The notes below the pieces were generated by a model. The model saw only the letters and a list, made by a program, of their open reading frames with translations. It did no database searches and was not told where the DNA came from. The translations under genes and the position numbers were made by a program. Positions 8,481 to 16,804 of a DNA stretch of 64,000 nucleotides are shown one piece after another (positions within the stretch are counted from its first letter, which is position 1; each line of letters starts with the position of its first letter). The DNA comes from JAAFJT01 sp043744275 (GTDB lineage Bacteria > Bacteroidota > Bacteroidia > Chitinophagales > Saprospiraceae), in the NCBI GenBank assembly GCA_043744275.1, contig JAYTUY010000012.1, forward strand, positions 1 to 64,000, given 5' to 3'.

Positions 8481-10319
8481 ATGAAAAACCCAACCCGTCT
8501 TTTTGATTTTATTTATCATCAAAATGACAATTATCCGCAAGAGAAAGCCTTTTCTTATAGGCATGAGGGCAAAGAAGTCAGCTCTTTTTCAACGGCTCAA
8601 ATTATTGAATTAGCCAATAAAGTGAGTTGTGGCTTATTAAAATTAGGCTTGAAACCGGGCGATAAAATCACTTCCATCATCGTTAAAAATCGCCCTGAGT
8701 GGACGATTTTGGATTTGGGTATGATGCAAATCGGTGTCATCAATGTACCTGTTTATCCCTCTATCAGTTCATCGGATTATGTCTATATTTTCAACGATGC
8801 GGAGGTGAAAATGTGCTTTATTGGCGATGATACTGAGGGGTCTGTTTTTAAAAAAGTAAAAATAGCGCAAAGCACTGTGCCTTCATTATCAACGATTTAT
8901 ACATTTGATAAAACAGAAAATATTCCTTTTTGGGAAAATATTTTGCAAAATACTGAGGGGTATCAAAGCGAAGTGGATAGAATAAAAAAGACGGTTTTAC
9001 CAATCGATTTAGCCACCATAATTTACACTTCTGGTACGACAGGGCAGCCAAAAGGCGTGATGCTTTCGCATGAAAATATTGTCTCGAATATCAAATCAAC
9101 AATGCCCGTTGTGCCTATTCAAGCGGGTGATAGAGGTTTGAGTTTTCTACCATTGAATCATATATTTGAGCGCGTTTGCTCGTATGCCTACATGTATGCA
9201 GGGGCGAACGTGACATTCACGGGCGTTGATAATCTGGGCGGCGATAATGGCGATTTGAAAGCCGTGCAACCACATTTTTTTACAACTGTTCCACGACTTT
9301 TAGAAAAAGTTTATGAAAAAATATACAACAAGGGCTTGGAACTGAGGGGTCTGAAACGCGCTATTTTCTTTTGGGCGTTGCGGCTCACAGACGATTACGA
9401 TTACGATAAAGAATATACGGGGTTTAAAAAATTCCAAATGAGCATCGCTGATAAACTCGTTTTTACTAAGTGGCGTGAGGCTTTGGGCGGCTCTATAAAA
9501 GGCATCGTGGTGGCAGCGTCGCCTTGCCCGATGAAAATTTTGAAGACATTTTCAGCCGCCGGCATTCCTGTTCGCGAAGGCTATGGCTTGACAGAATCCT
9601 CGCCCGGTATTTCTATCAACCGCTTCGATAAGGGCATGTCGCGGATTGGATGTGTAGGCTCAGTACTCAATGGCGTGGAAGTCATGATTGACAGCAGCGA
9701 TGGTAATTATGCCAAAAACGAAGGCGAAATCCTATCGAGTGGACTCAATACCATGATGGGCTACTACAATAAACCTGAAGAAACGGCAAAAGTCATCAAA
9801 TATATAGACGGGAAACGCTGGCTTTGCACGGGCGATATTGGCAAATTTGAAGAGCAAAATGGCTTTAAGTTTTTGAAAATAACAGACCGTAAAAAGGAAC
9901 TACTCAAGACTTCGGGCGGCAAATATGTAGCACCTGCACCAATTGAAAATAAATTTCGTGAAGACTTTTTGATAGAGCAAATAATGGTGGTGGGCGACAA
10001 TCAAAAATTCGTTTCAGCGTTGATTGTTCCAGCTATTGATGCGCTCAAAGATTGGTGTCAACATCATGGCATTACTTGGACGCAGCTTTCAGAAATTGTT
10101 GATAATCAAGAAGTTGTGAAAAAATATAAAGAAATTTTGGAAAAATACAACCCTAATTTTAGCCACGTAGAGCAAGTAAAAGTCTTTCGCCTCGTAGCCG
10201 ATAATTGGGAACCTGTGAAAGCCGATGGTTCTGTTGGCGAGTTGACACCGACGATGAAACTCAAGCGGCGTGTGATTTTGCAGAAATATAAAAGTATCAT
10301 TGAAGAAATCTATAAATAA
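8481..10319 (+). CDS. Long-chain fatty acyl-CoA ligase (AMP-forming)
   Basis: Activates fatty acids to acyl-CoA by way of acyl-adenylate; cytoplasmic or membrane-associated. Seen: the P-loop-like signature YTSGTTGQPKGVMLSHEN, the A5 motif GYGLTESSPG, LCTGDIG with KITDRKKELLKTSGG, and the C-terminal domain with KLKRR. 612 residues, matching the long-chain FadD15-like branch rather than short acetyl-CoA synthetases. It lies 12 nt after wbqC and 3 nt before the next gene. Three motif copies lie inside (8831, 8951, 9340); two code for TEG and the last for LRG. Confidence 0.92.
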   Translation: MKNPTRLFDFIYHQNDNYPQEKAFSYRHEGKEVSSFSTAQIIELANKVSCGLLKLGLKPGDKITSIIVKNRPEWTILDLGMMQIGVINVPVYPSISSSDYVYIFNDAEVKMCFIGDDTEGSVFKKVKIAQSTVPSLSTIYTFDKTENIPFWENILQNTEGYQSEVDRIKKTVLPIDLATIIYTSGTTGQPKGVMLSHENIVSNIKSTMPVVPIQAGDRGLSFLPLNHIFERVCSYAYMYAGANVTFTGVDNLGGDNGDLKAVQPHFFTTVPRLLEKVYEKIYNKGLELRGLKRAIFFWALRLTDDYDYDKEYTGFKKFQMSIADKLVFTKWREALGGSIKGIVVAASPCPMKILKTFSAAGIPVREGYGLTESSPGISINRFDKGMSRIGCVGSVLNGVEVMIDSSDGNYAKNEGEILSSGLNTMMGYYNKPEETAKVIKYIDGKRWLCTGDIGKFEEQNGFKFLKITDRKKELLKTSGGKYVAPAPIENKFREDFLIEQIMVVGDNQKFVSALIVPAIDALKDWCQHHGITWTQLSEIVDNQEVVKKYKEILEKYNPNFSHVEQVKVFRLVADNWEPVKADGSVGELTPTMKLKRRVILQKYKSIIEEIYK

Positions 10320-10322
10320 AAA

Positions 10323-10835
10323 ATGGCTTTAATAAAACCTGTCAATGGCATAGAACCGAAGTTCGGTCAAAACTGTTACTTAGCTGAAAATGCGACGATA
10401 GTTGGCGATGTTGAAATGGGCGACGATTGCTCGGTTTGGTTCACGGCTGTGGTTCGGGGCGACGTCAATTCTATCCGAATGGGCAACAAAGTGAATGTGC
10501 AAGATGGGGCAGTGATTCATTGCACCTATAAATTATCGGTGACCACTATCGGCAACAACGTCTCAATTGGGCATCGCGCCTTGGTGCATGGGTGTACGAT
10601 TCACGACAATGTGCTCGTAGGCATGGGGGCGATAGTGATGGATAATGTGGTTGTGGAATCCAACGTTTTGATAGCGGCGGGCGCAGTGGTGCTTGAAAAT
10701 GCCCACCTCGAATCGGGTTTTATCTACGCAGGAGTGCCTGCAAAAAAAGTGAAACCCCTCAGTATAGAAGCCTTTCAGCACAATATCGAGCGCATTGCTA
10801 ACAATTATGTGATGTATGCGGACTGGTTTAGATAG
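10323..10835 (+). CDS. Gamma-carbonic-anhydrase family protein (YrdA/PaaY-like)
   Basis: Left-handed beta-helix hexapeptide protein, normally a trimer with a zinc site. Seen: hexapeptide repeats through residues 15-140 and candidate metal histidines in AVIHCTY and GHRALVHGC, which match the three-His ligand pattern of the gamma class. 170 residues, typical. Many members lack proven carbonic anhydrase activity, so the reaction is uncertain; PaaY-type proteins act as thioesterases. It starts 3 nt after the acyl-CoA ligase stop and is probably the last gene of that operon. Motif copy at 10754 encodes KPLSIEA. Confidence 0.88.
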   Translation: MALIKPVNGIEPKFGQNCYLAENATIVGDVEMGDDCSVWFTAVVRGDVNSIRMGNKVNVQDGAVIHCTYKLSVTTIGNNVSIGHRALVHGCTIHDNVLVGMGAIVMDNVVVESNVLIAAGAVVLENAHLESGFIYAGVPAKKVKPLSIEAFQHNIERIANNYVMYADWFR

Positions 10836-10860
10836 ATAGTTGAATAAATAATTCGGGAGT

Positions 10861-10894
10861 AACTTTACGAGGGTTTTAAAACCCTCGTAAAGTT
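10861..10894. repeat. Perfect 34-bp palindrome centred on TTTTAAAA
   Basis: AACTTTACGAGGGTTTT followed directly by its exact reverse complement. There is no T-run beyond the stem, so this is not a classical terminator. It belongs with the palindromes at 11417, 14372 and 52878. Confidence 0.85.
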
Positions 10895-10956
10895 ATAACT
10901 AATTGAAAGTCAATATTTTATGTTTATTAATTGAGAAATTAAAAATTGAATTATAC

Positions 10957-11394
10957 ATGAAAAAAATACTGTTTTTATTTTTAACAATCGCAGCGACAAC
11001 GGCTTTTTCACAATCAGGTTTGAAAGACAATACTTGGAAAACGCTGTCCAAAATCACTTTCAAAAAAGAATACGACGAAGCATTGGGCATGAAAATAGAC
11101 ATCCCTGTTTTCGGCAATGAAATCAAAGCCTTGTCAGGCAAAGAAGTGACCGTAAAAGGCTACATCATCCCAACGGATGGTTACAAAAACCAAAAAGAAT
11201 TTGTCTTTTCAGCATTTCCTTACAATATGTGCTTTTTTTGTGGGGGCGCGGGACCTGAAACCGTGATGGAAGTGAATTCAAAAATGCCCATCGTTTACAC
11301 CTCCGAACCTGTATATTTGAAAGGCATTTTGAGGCTCAATGGCACGGATGTTAATCGGCTGATTTATACGTTGGATAATGCGGAGAAACTTTGA
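10957..11394 (+). CDS. Secreted DUF3299-like protein
   Basis: Periplasmic small protein of unknown function. Seen: signal peptide (KK, hydrophobic LFLFLTIAATTAFS, cleavage near SQ), then a beta-rich domain with LSGKEVTVKGYIIPT and MCFFCGGAGPE, resembling the DUF3299/OB-like family in which a paired-Cys segment may bind metal. The ATG at 10957 is preferred over the upstream in-frame TTG at 10903, because it starts the signal peptide directly. 145 residues. A palindrome lies on each side. No motif copy inside. Confidence 0.7.
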   Translation: MKKILFLFLTIAATTAFSQSGLKDNTWKTLSKITFKKEYDEALGMKIDIPVFGNEIKALSGKEVTVKGYIIPTDGYKNQKEFVFSAFPYNMCFFCGGAGPETVMEVNSKMPIVYTSEPVYLKGILRLNGTDVNRLIYTLDNAEKL

Positions 11395-11416
11395 AAATTC
11401 AATTTTGAACGGTTGC

Positions 11417-11450
11417 AACTCTACGAGGGTTTTGAAACCCTCGTAGAGTT
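11417..11450. repeat. 34-bp palindrome, close relative of 10861-10894
   Basis: AACTCTACGAGGGTTTT with a matching reverse arm; only the central bases break symmetry. It shares the TACGAGGGTTTT arm with the palindrome 550 bases upstream, so the two bracket the secreted protein gene. Confidence 0.85.
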
Positions 11451-11477
11451 ATTAGCTGCATATAATTTATAACAAAA

Positions 11478-11505
11478 AAAGCGAATCTGCTACAGATTCG
11501 CTTTT
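11478..11505. terminator. Bidirectional terminator
   Basis: Stem AAGCGAATCTG / CAGATTCGCTT with loop CTA. An A-run lies on the left and TTTTAT on the right, so it can act for the plus-strand gene ending at 11394 and for the minus-strand gene ending at 11539. Confidence 0.88.
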
Positions 11506-11538
11506 ATCATATAATGTAAAACAATAAAAATCAAATAC

Positions 11539-11910
11539 TTACGCTACGACGACTGAATTGTCAACGCCAAAAGGAGTCGCTACATATTTAGGTGCATCCC
11601 ATGCGTTAGTCCATGTTTCACCGTTAAGAAGGAAGCGATATTGGTATTCTTTACCCGCCTCAAGCTCTACAGTTGCGCCAAATGAACCGTCTTTTTGTTT
11701 TTTCAAAGCAATACCTTCTGCGGCATTCCAATTGTTAAAATCACCGACTGCAACCACTGATTTAGCCGTTGCAACCGCTTCTTTAGGAAGGCTTAAAGTT
11801 ACTTTTGTTGTTGATTTTGAAGCAGTTGCTTTTTTAGCAGTTGCTTTAGGTGCTGTTTCAGCGACTGGAGCCGTTTCGGCTTTAGGTGCTGTTGATTTTT
11901 TAGCTGCCAT
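11539..11910 (-). CDS. CBM48/isoamylase early-set domain protein
   Basis: Small protein with a low-complexity Ala/Lys/Thr/Pro N-terminus (residues 1-37) and a C-terminal starch/glycogen-binding fold. Seen: VVAVGDFNNWN and YQYRFLLNGETWTNAWDAP, the two signature segments of the CBM48/AMPK-beta glycogen-binding domain. 123 residues, no catalytic domain and no signal peptide, so it is likely a cytoplasmic glycogen-binding or regulatory protein. The histone-like AK-rich tail is odd. The gene stands alone between a terminator and a 427-base gap. An ORF antisense to it (11558-11935) is a shadow. Confidence 0.82.
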   Translation of the reverse strand: MAAKKSTAPKAETAPVAETAPKATAKKATASKSTTKVTLSLPKEAVATAKSVVAVGDFNNWNAAEGIALKKQKDGSFGATVELEAGKEYQYRFLLNGETWTNAWDAPKYVATPFGVDNSVVVA

Positions 11911-12337
11911 TTTCTTGAAATTAATTGATGAATGAATAAATTTTGATGAATTTTTTTTTAAACAATCGGGTATTTCTTGTAAAATAAAATTGGTTTTGTT
12001 TGTTAATTTAAAAACTAACGATTTAGAGACTGACTTAGTGTAAAAAGGACACTATATTTTTTAAAAAATAATTTTACTTGTTATAAAAAATACTTACATA
12101 AAAAGCGTTGATAATCAATGTTTTAGAATAAAAAAATATTTACTTAAAATCTAATCGAAATTTTAATTTTAAATTTTTATTAAAATCAAAATATAATTTT
12201 GAGTGAAAAAAGTTTAGATTTTTCAAAAAAATCACCCAATTCTAAATGATGTTTTTTCCAATTAATCAATTAGCCGAGTTTTTTAATCTAACTTTGCGTC
12301 ACAAAAAATAAGCCAATCCATTAAATATTTTCCTAAA
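11911..12337. other. AT-rich divergent intergenic region
   Basis: 427 bases between divergent genes. It is very AT-rich, with no ORF or RNA seen. It holds the hisIE promoter at its right end (12289) and one GTTGATAATCAATG copy of the ATTGA(T/A)AATCAAT intergenic motif near 12107. Confidence 0.5.
12289..12296 (+). promoter_or_regulatory. Bacteroidota -7 box TAACTTTG
   Basis: Matches the TAnnTTTG consensus and lies 42 nt before the hisIE start codon. No clear TTG lies at the -33 spacing, so strength is uncertain. Confidence 0.6.
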
Positions 12338-12955
12338 ATGAAAATTAATTTTAATTTAAAAGTCCTTGATTTTCAAAAAGTTGATGGCTTAATGCCTGCT
12401 ATTATTCAAGATGCCACTACTTCCAAAGTGTTGATGCTGGGATATATGAACGAAGACGCGCTTTTGAAGACATGTACTGAGGGGGTCGTGACGTTTTTCT
12501 CTCGCTCTAAAAATCGGTTGTGGACGAAGGGCGAAACTTCTCAAAATTTCCTCCACGTCGTGAGTATCAAAGAAGATTGTGATGCCGATACGCTGCTGAT
12601 AAAAGTGAAACCTGATGGACCCACCTGTCATACAGGGGCGGATACGTGTTGGAATGAAAAAAATATAGACAGTGATTTCTTAAAATATCTTGAAAAAATA
12701 ATCCAACAACGCAAACTTGAAGACCCCTCAGTATCAACGAGTTACACCAATTCTTTATTTCAAAAAGGCATCAATAAAGTGGCTCAAAAAGTGGGTGAAG
12801 AAGCCGTCGAATTGGTCATAGAAGCCAAAGACGATAACCGCGATTTGTTCCTCAACGAAGCGGCTGATTTGATGTATCATTATATCGTCTTGCTCGCTGC
12901 TAAGAATTTTGAACTGGAAGATGTGTTGAATATTTTAAGAGAAAGAAATGCTTAG
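12338..12955 (+). CDS. hisIE: Phosphoribosyl-AMP cyclohydrolase / phosphoribosyl-ATP pyrophosphatase
   Basis: Bifunctional enzyme for steps 2 and 3 of histidine synthesis in the cytoplasm. Seen: N-terminal HisI with MLGYMNEDAL, FFSRSKNRLWTKGETS, the zinc-ligand segment KEDCDADTLLIKV and CHTGADTCW, then C-terminal HisE with KVGEEAVELVIEAKD and NEAADLMYH. 205 residues, typical of the fusion. No other his genes are in the window, so it is detached from the pathway operon. Two motif copies (12475, 12722) encode TEG and DPSV; the second lies in the inter-domain region. Confidence 0.96.
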   Translation: MKINFNLKVLDFQKVDGLMPAIIQDATTSKVLMLGYMNEDALLKTCTEGVVTFFSRSKNRLWTKGETSQNFLHVVSIKEDCDADTLLIKVKPDGPTCHTGADTCWNEKNIDSDFLKYLEKIIQQRKLEDPSVSTSYTNSLFQKGINKVAQKVGEEAVELVIEAKDDNRDLFLNEAADLMYHYIVLLAAKNFELEDVLNILRERNA

Positions 12956-12967
12956 TGATTAGTTTGA

Positions 12968-13056
12968 GTGCAATGGGACACTGATTTTACTGATGAGACT
13001 GATTTTTATTGATCATTAACATCAGTCGCATCTGTAAAATCAGTGTCCCATTGCAC
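12968..13056. repeat. Large imperfect inverted repeat (89 bp)
   Basis: GTGCAATGGGACACTGATTT continuing to TTTAC (12968-12990) is mirrored exactly by 13034-13056, giving a 23-bp perfect outer stem. The inner part repeats ACTGAT/ATCAGT words. It lies between hisIE and kynU and has no T-run. Similar ACTGATTTT-rich intergenic repeats occur in other Bacteroidota genomes, to my recollection. Confidence 0.8.
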
Positions 13057-13112
13057 CCAAAACTTTCTTTTTGATAATTTTATCCAAAATTTGAAATCTA
13101 ATCTCTTATTAC

Positions 13113-14360
13113 ATGTCATTTGAAAACTCACTCGCCTACGCCCGTGCCCTCGATGCACAAGACCCTTTAAAAAACTTTCGGGATGAATTTCACTGCCCAA
13201 TGCACAACGGCGAACGCGCCATTTATTTCTGCGGCAATTCTCTCGGCTTGCAACCCAAAGCGACTGAAATAGCCATCCAATATGAACTCGATTATTGGAA
13301 AAAATATGGTGTGGAAGGTTGGTTTTCAGGAGAAACGCCGTGGCTGAGTTATCATAAAAATATGTCGGAATTGGCTGCTCTCATCGTCGGTGCGCGACCT
13401 GAAGAGGTGATAATTATGAACACTTTGACGGTCAATTTGCATTTAATGATGGTCTCTTTTTATCGCCCCACATCAAAACGGTTTAAAATATTGATGGAAG
13501 GCGGAGCATTCCCAAGCGACCAATATGCCATAGAAACCCAAGCCCGTTTTCATGGATTCGACCCCTCAGTATCTATCATAGAATTAATGCCGAGAGAAGG
13601 TGAAGACTGTTTAAGAACAGAAGATATTTTGCAAGTCATTGAAAATGAAGGCGATACGCTTGCATTAATTTTATTAGGTGGTATTAATTATTACACAGGG
13701 CAATTTTATGATATTGAAAAAATTACAGCAGCAGGTCATCGCGTGGGTGCGCAAGTCGGCTTCGATTTAGCCCATGCGGCGGGTAATGTACCCCTCAGTC
13801 TGCACGATTGGAACGTGGATTTTGCGGTGTGGTGTACTTACAAATACCTCAATTCAGGACCGGGTGGCGTGAGTGGGGCGTTTGTACATACTCGACATTT
13901 TCAAGAGAATCTCCCCCGTTTTGCAGGTTGGTGGGGGCATGATGAAGCACAGCGTTTCAAAATGGAAAAGGGATTTATTCCGATGGTCGGTGCAGCGGGT
14001 TGGCAGGTTTCAACGGCTCAAATTATTCCTTTAGCGATGCATAAAGCGAGTTTAGAGATTTTCAAAAAAGCAAGAGGTATGGCTGTTTTAAGAAAAAAAG
14101 CCTTGAATTTGACGGCTTATTTAGCATATTTATTAGAACAATCGTCGCATCATTTCAAAATAATTACCCCCTCAGTATCAGAGGAACGTGGCACTCAATT
14201 GTCCATTTTAACTGATGAAAATGGTAAAAAACTCTTTGATTATTTGTCTGAAAATGGTGTGATTTGCGATTGGCGAGAGCCGAATGTGATTCGATTGGCA
14301 CCTGTTCCGTTGTATAATTCGTTTGAGGAAGTTTGGCGTGTGGGGGAGTTGATGAAGTGA
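13113..14360 (+). CDS. kynU: Kynureninase
   Basis: PLP enzyme that cleaves L-kynurenine to anthranilate and alanine (or 3-hydroxykynurenine to 3-hydroxyanthranilate), for tryptophan catabolism or de novo NAD synthesis. Seen: FCGNSLGLQP near the N-terminus, EGWFSGETPWLSYH, DLAHAAGNVPL, and the PLP-lysine segment CTYKYLNSGPGG. 415 residues, typical. No other kynurenine-pathway gene is present here. Motif copies at 13560, 13789 and 14165 encode DPSVSI, VPLSLH and TPSVSE. Confidence 0.95.
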   Translation: MSFENSLAYARALDAQDPLKNFRDEFHCPMHNGERAIYFCGNSLGLQPKATEIAIQYELDYWKKYGVEGWFSGETPWLSYHKNMSELAALIVGARPEEVIIMNTLTVNLHLMMVSFYRPTSKRFKILMEGGAFPSDQYAIETQARFHGFDPSVSIIELMPREGEDCLRTEDILQVIENEGDTLALILLGGINYYTGQFYDIEKITAAGHRVGAQVGFDLAHAAGNVPLSLHDWNVDFAVWCTYKYLNSGPGGVSGAFVHTRHFQENLPRFAGWWGHDEAQRFKMEKGFIPMVGAAGWQVSTAQIIPLAMHKASLEIFKKARGMAVLRKKALNLTAYLAYLLEQSSHHFKIITPSVSEERGTQLSILTDENGKKLFDYLSENGVICDWREPNVIRLAPVPLYNSFEEVWRVGELMK

Positions 14361-14371
14361 ATTGAACAGAC

Positions 14372-14402
14372 CTTTCCAAAAGTTTTAAAACTTTTGGAAA
14401 AG
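14372..14402. repeat. Long palindrome centred on TTTTAAAA
   Basis: CTTTCCAAAAGTTTTAAAAC continuing into the mirrored arm, a stem of about 28 bp with no unpaired loop. It lies between convergent genes and may also serve as a transcription barrier. Confidence 0.8.
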
Positions 14403-14412
14403 TAGAGTTATA

Positions 14413-14934
14413 TTACACTTTTACAGGCAAATCCGAAGGTTTAGGCGTCAAATCAAGCAAATGTAGCTTATTTCTTTTGCCAATTTTATAATTTTTCACG
14501 CCCGACAATTTATCAATAATCCAACCCATCAACAGCGAACCGCCACCTACCACAAGGGCTTCATTGCAATTCGGACAATCAGGCGAGAGCCTTCCCAAAG
14601 TAGAAAATAGAATCAAACCCACTCCAAAACCTTGAAGCATTCGACCCGTTACTTTTGCGCCTCGATGCGCATACGGATTGCGCAATCCGATAATGTCATC
14701 GAAGTGAATTTGCCAATTTTCAAAGACGATGATGCCTTTATCTGTATCAAAATCCTTAATAATTTCGGAATACCATATATTATTCCCCTTCGTATCTTCC
14801 AATTTGAAAATAATACGCGAGCCGATGTAATAGGCTGCTTTCGATGGATTTTTAGGTGTATCGAGCTTGAGAACCTTTTGTGAAAAAGCCGATGAAGTGA
14901 GAGATAATAATAATATGAGTAAAGTTAGGCGCAT
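14413..14934 (-). CDS. Secreted hypothetical protein with hydrophobic hairpin
   Basis: Unknown. Seen: signal peptide (MRLTLLILLLSLTSSAFSQ), a beta-rich middle with FKLEDTKGNNIWYSEIIKDF, and a glycine-rich hydrophobic stretch around 95-140 (GFGVGLILFS, ALVVGGGSLLMGWIID) separated by the pair CPNC. 173 residues. The layout recalls small Bacteroidota envelope proteins that make a membrane hairpin, but no family is recognised. Its 3' end faces kynU across a palindrome. No dispersed-motif copy. Confidence 0.6.
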   Translation of the reverse strand: MRLTLLILLLSLTSSAFSQKVLKLDTPKNPSKAAYYIGSRIIFKLEDTKGNNIWYSEIIKDFDTDKGIIVFENWQIHFDDIIGLRNPYAHRGAKVTGRMLQGFGVGLILFSTLGRLSPDCPNCNEALVVGGGSLLMGWIIDKLSGVKNYKIGKRNKLHLLDLTPKPSDLPVKV

Positions 14935-15005
14935 AGTAAAACGAATTGATGAGCCGAAAGAGTTTCAGCAAGTTGAATTGATAGGATATGGTTACAACGA
15001 TATCG

Positions 15006-15626
15006 CTAATTTCGATTCACATTTTCTTGTATTCGTGTAAAATGTATAGAAATTTTTACTAAGAAGAGATAGAATCCATAATTACTTAACATAAATATTT
15101 TTCTTTGAGATATATTATCTCTTGAAATAGAGTTATTATCACAGTGGTTTAATCTGTCAAGAAATACAATGCAATCTTCGGGTAGTTTATATCCTTTTGG
15201 TAAATATAGAATTTGCGTGATTTTTTGTTTTTTTATATCTTCTATATGGTTGTTTATAGATTGTTCATTTTTAATTTTTTCTTCAAGTAACTCTTGTTTA
15301 TAGCTTTCTAAGCTAAATAATGGAGCATAACATATGTTTGAACTAAACAATCTTTTATTTGAATTATCAATATCGCAAGTATTTGAAAAAACAATTATAG
15401 GAGCCTTAAAAAATACTTCATTCGGCAGATTAACTACTATGAAATCTGTTAATCCATCTCCTTGAAATATGATATCCTCATTCTCTAAGAAACTACTGTA
15501 AAACCTTTTATCTAAATTTGTAGGGAAATTTTGAAGTTCGCTCAATAGACGCTTTGTATCATCTTCAGAAAGATACTTCGGTAAATACATTTTTATATCG
15601 TCAAATATATTTTCCAGTTTACTCAT
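15006..15626 (-). CDS. Hypothetical protein, third gene of TIGR04255 cassette
   Basis: Not recognised with certainty. 206 residues, no signal peptide, Lys/Ile/Asn-rich. Seen: GDGLTDFIVVNLP, APIIVFSNTCDID (residues about 75-87) and ILYLPKGYKLPEDCIVFLDR. The hydrophobic strand ending in TCDI recalls proteins with an LSQSCDI-type motif found beside phage or defence genes; this is a resemblance only. It overlaps the upstream gene by 4 bases (ATGA), implying coupled translation. No dispersed-motif copy in the whole cassette. Confidence 0.6.
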   Translation of the reverse strand: MSKLENIFDDIKMYLPKYLSEDDTKRLLSELQNFPTNLDKRFYSSFLENEDIIFQGDGLTDFIVVNLPNEVFFKAPIIVFSNTCDIDNSNKRLFSSNICYAPLFSLESYKQELLEEKIKNEQSINNHIEDIKKQKITQILYLPKGYKLPEDCIVFLDRLNHCDNNSISRDNISQRKIFMLSNYGFYLFLVKISIHFTRIQENVNRN

Positions 15627-15943
15627 ATTTTCAAAAGCAGTTTTTCAAATTTTCTATTCACCATATCAACAATTTCACCATCTAAATCTTTACTTTCTGT
15701 TGAAATTTTAGAAATAAATTCTATTAGGATATCTTTTTCAGATGTTTCTAATTCAATGTTACAGTTTGGCAACGATTGAAACACATTATATCCATTTGAG
15801 TCTGATGCATAGTTAATATTAATTGGTATGGTTACACTGCTTCTATTAATTTCAAATTTGTCTGATAAATTAGGACTTCCCAAAAATAAAAATGGTAGCG
15901 AAGATATTTGTAATAGAGCACTATTATAATTTACATCTTTCAT
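15623..15943 (-). CDS. Hypothetical small protein, second gene of cassette
   Basis: 106 residues, no signal peptide, no family recognised. A hydrophobic patch (SSLPFLFLGSP, 14-24) is followed by a strand-rich middle and a C-terminal helix rich in Lys/Glu (STESKDLDGEIVDMVNRKFE). It is joined by 4-base ATGA overlaps on both sides, to the TIGR04255 gene before it and the 206-residue gene after it. That is good evidence the gene is real and that the three products are made together. Confidence 0.6.
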   Translation of the reverse strand: MKDVNYNSALLQISSLPFLFLGSPNLSDKFEINRSSVTIPININYASDSNGYNVFQSLPNCNIELETSEKDILIEFISKISTESKDLDGEIVDMVNRKFEKLLLKI

Positions 15944-16662
15944 TTGTTAAATTCAGGTTTGAGAGTATTTAGAAAATCAGTTTTCAGCAATCCAAAAAAT
16001 AATTCTTTTTCAAGTTTGTGAGCATTATTGATTATTGTCGAAATATTTAAAAACATATTGTCTGGATTATTAACTACACAAGCAATATCAAGTAACGACC
16101 CTTTTCTTTGCTCCATAGCATTTGAAACTGTTACATTGTTTGCTATTTGAAGAACTTTAATGAAACCGTCTTGCATAGCTTCTGTCCTAACCACTAAATT
16201 ATTACTTTGATAAGGTTCATTGAGCATTTGAACTTGAAAATTAATATTTTGAAATATATCGAGTTCAAAAAAATTCAAATATCTCAATGTTAAACTTATA
16301 GGTTGTTCAACAATGTCTGCTTTATTAATTCTTTCAAAGAATGAAATTATATTAGTTGAAAAATCCTGCCACCCAACGTAATTGTTAGGAGAATGAATTG
16401 AAACAACATCCATTCCCACTTGTGCTGTAAATCTACCATCGGATAGCTTATACAATGCTTTATATTTTAAATCGGGGTCATTTTCAATAATTTCATTCGG
16501 AAGAGTTGCTGCGGGCAACTTTTCTACTTTATCGAACTTATCTTTGAGGGCATTATAAATAATTCCAAAAATTGCCCCTTTGGGTATAATAGAATTGAAT
16601 TTTAATTCTACAGTTGCCTCCACAATTGGACAAGGTGTTATTTTTAAAGGTAATTTTAACAT
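15940..16662 (-). CDS. TIGR04255 family protein
   Basis: Member of a widespread family of unknown function. Seen: the N-terminal signature CPIVEATVELKF and a central SLTLRYLNFFEL strand, both usual for TIGR04255. 240 residues, typical. Such proteins usually sit in small accessory operons with variable partners, which fits here: two further unknown genes follow with 4-base overlaps. The region is AT-rich, lacks the dispersed motif from 14177 to 16921 and separates kynU from rnpA. That is compatible with acquisition by transfer but does not prove it. A function in defence is a guess. Confidence 0.75.
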   Translation of the reverse strand: MLKLPLKITPCPIVEATVELKFNSIIPKGAIFGIIYNALKDKFDKVEKLPAATLPNEIIENDPDLKYKALYKLSDGRFTAQVGMDVVSIHSPNNYVGWQDFSTNIISFFERINKADIVEQPISLTLRYLNFFELDIFQNINFQVQMLNEPYQSNNLVVRTEAMQDGFIKVLQIANNVTVSNAMEQRKGSLLDIACVVNNPDNMFLNISTIINNAHKLEKELFFGLLKTDFLNTLKPEFNK

Positions 16663-16804
16663 AAATCCTACTTTTACACAAAGTTATATTATTTCAAACG
16701 ATTTTGCTATACGATTTACAGTTGTTTAATATTTAATTGGTCTATTATTCAATACTCGCAGTTCTTTTGAAAGTTCTAAACTACAAAATATTAAATTTAA
16801 AAGT

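Noticed and set aside
11558..11935. 125-codon frame antisense to the CBM48 gene
   Set aside because: It mirrors the low-complexity Ala/Lys codons of the real gene; no start context or family match.
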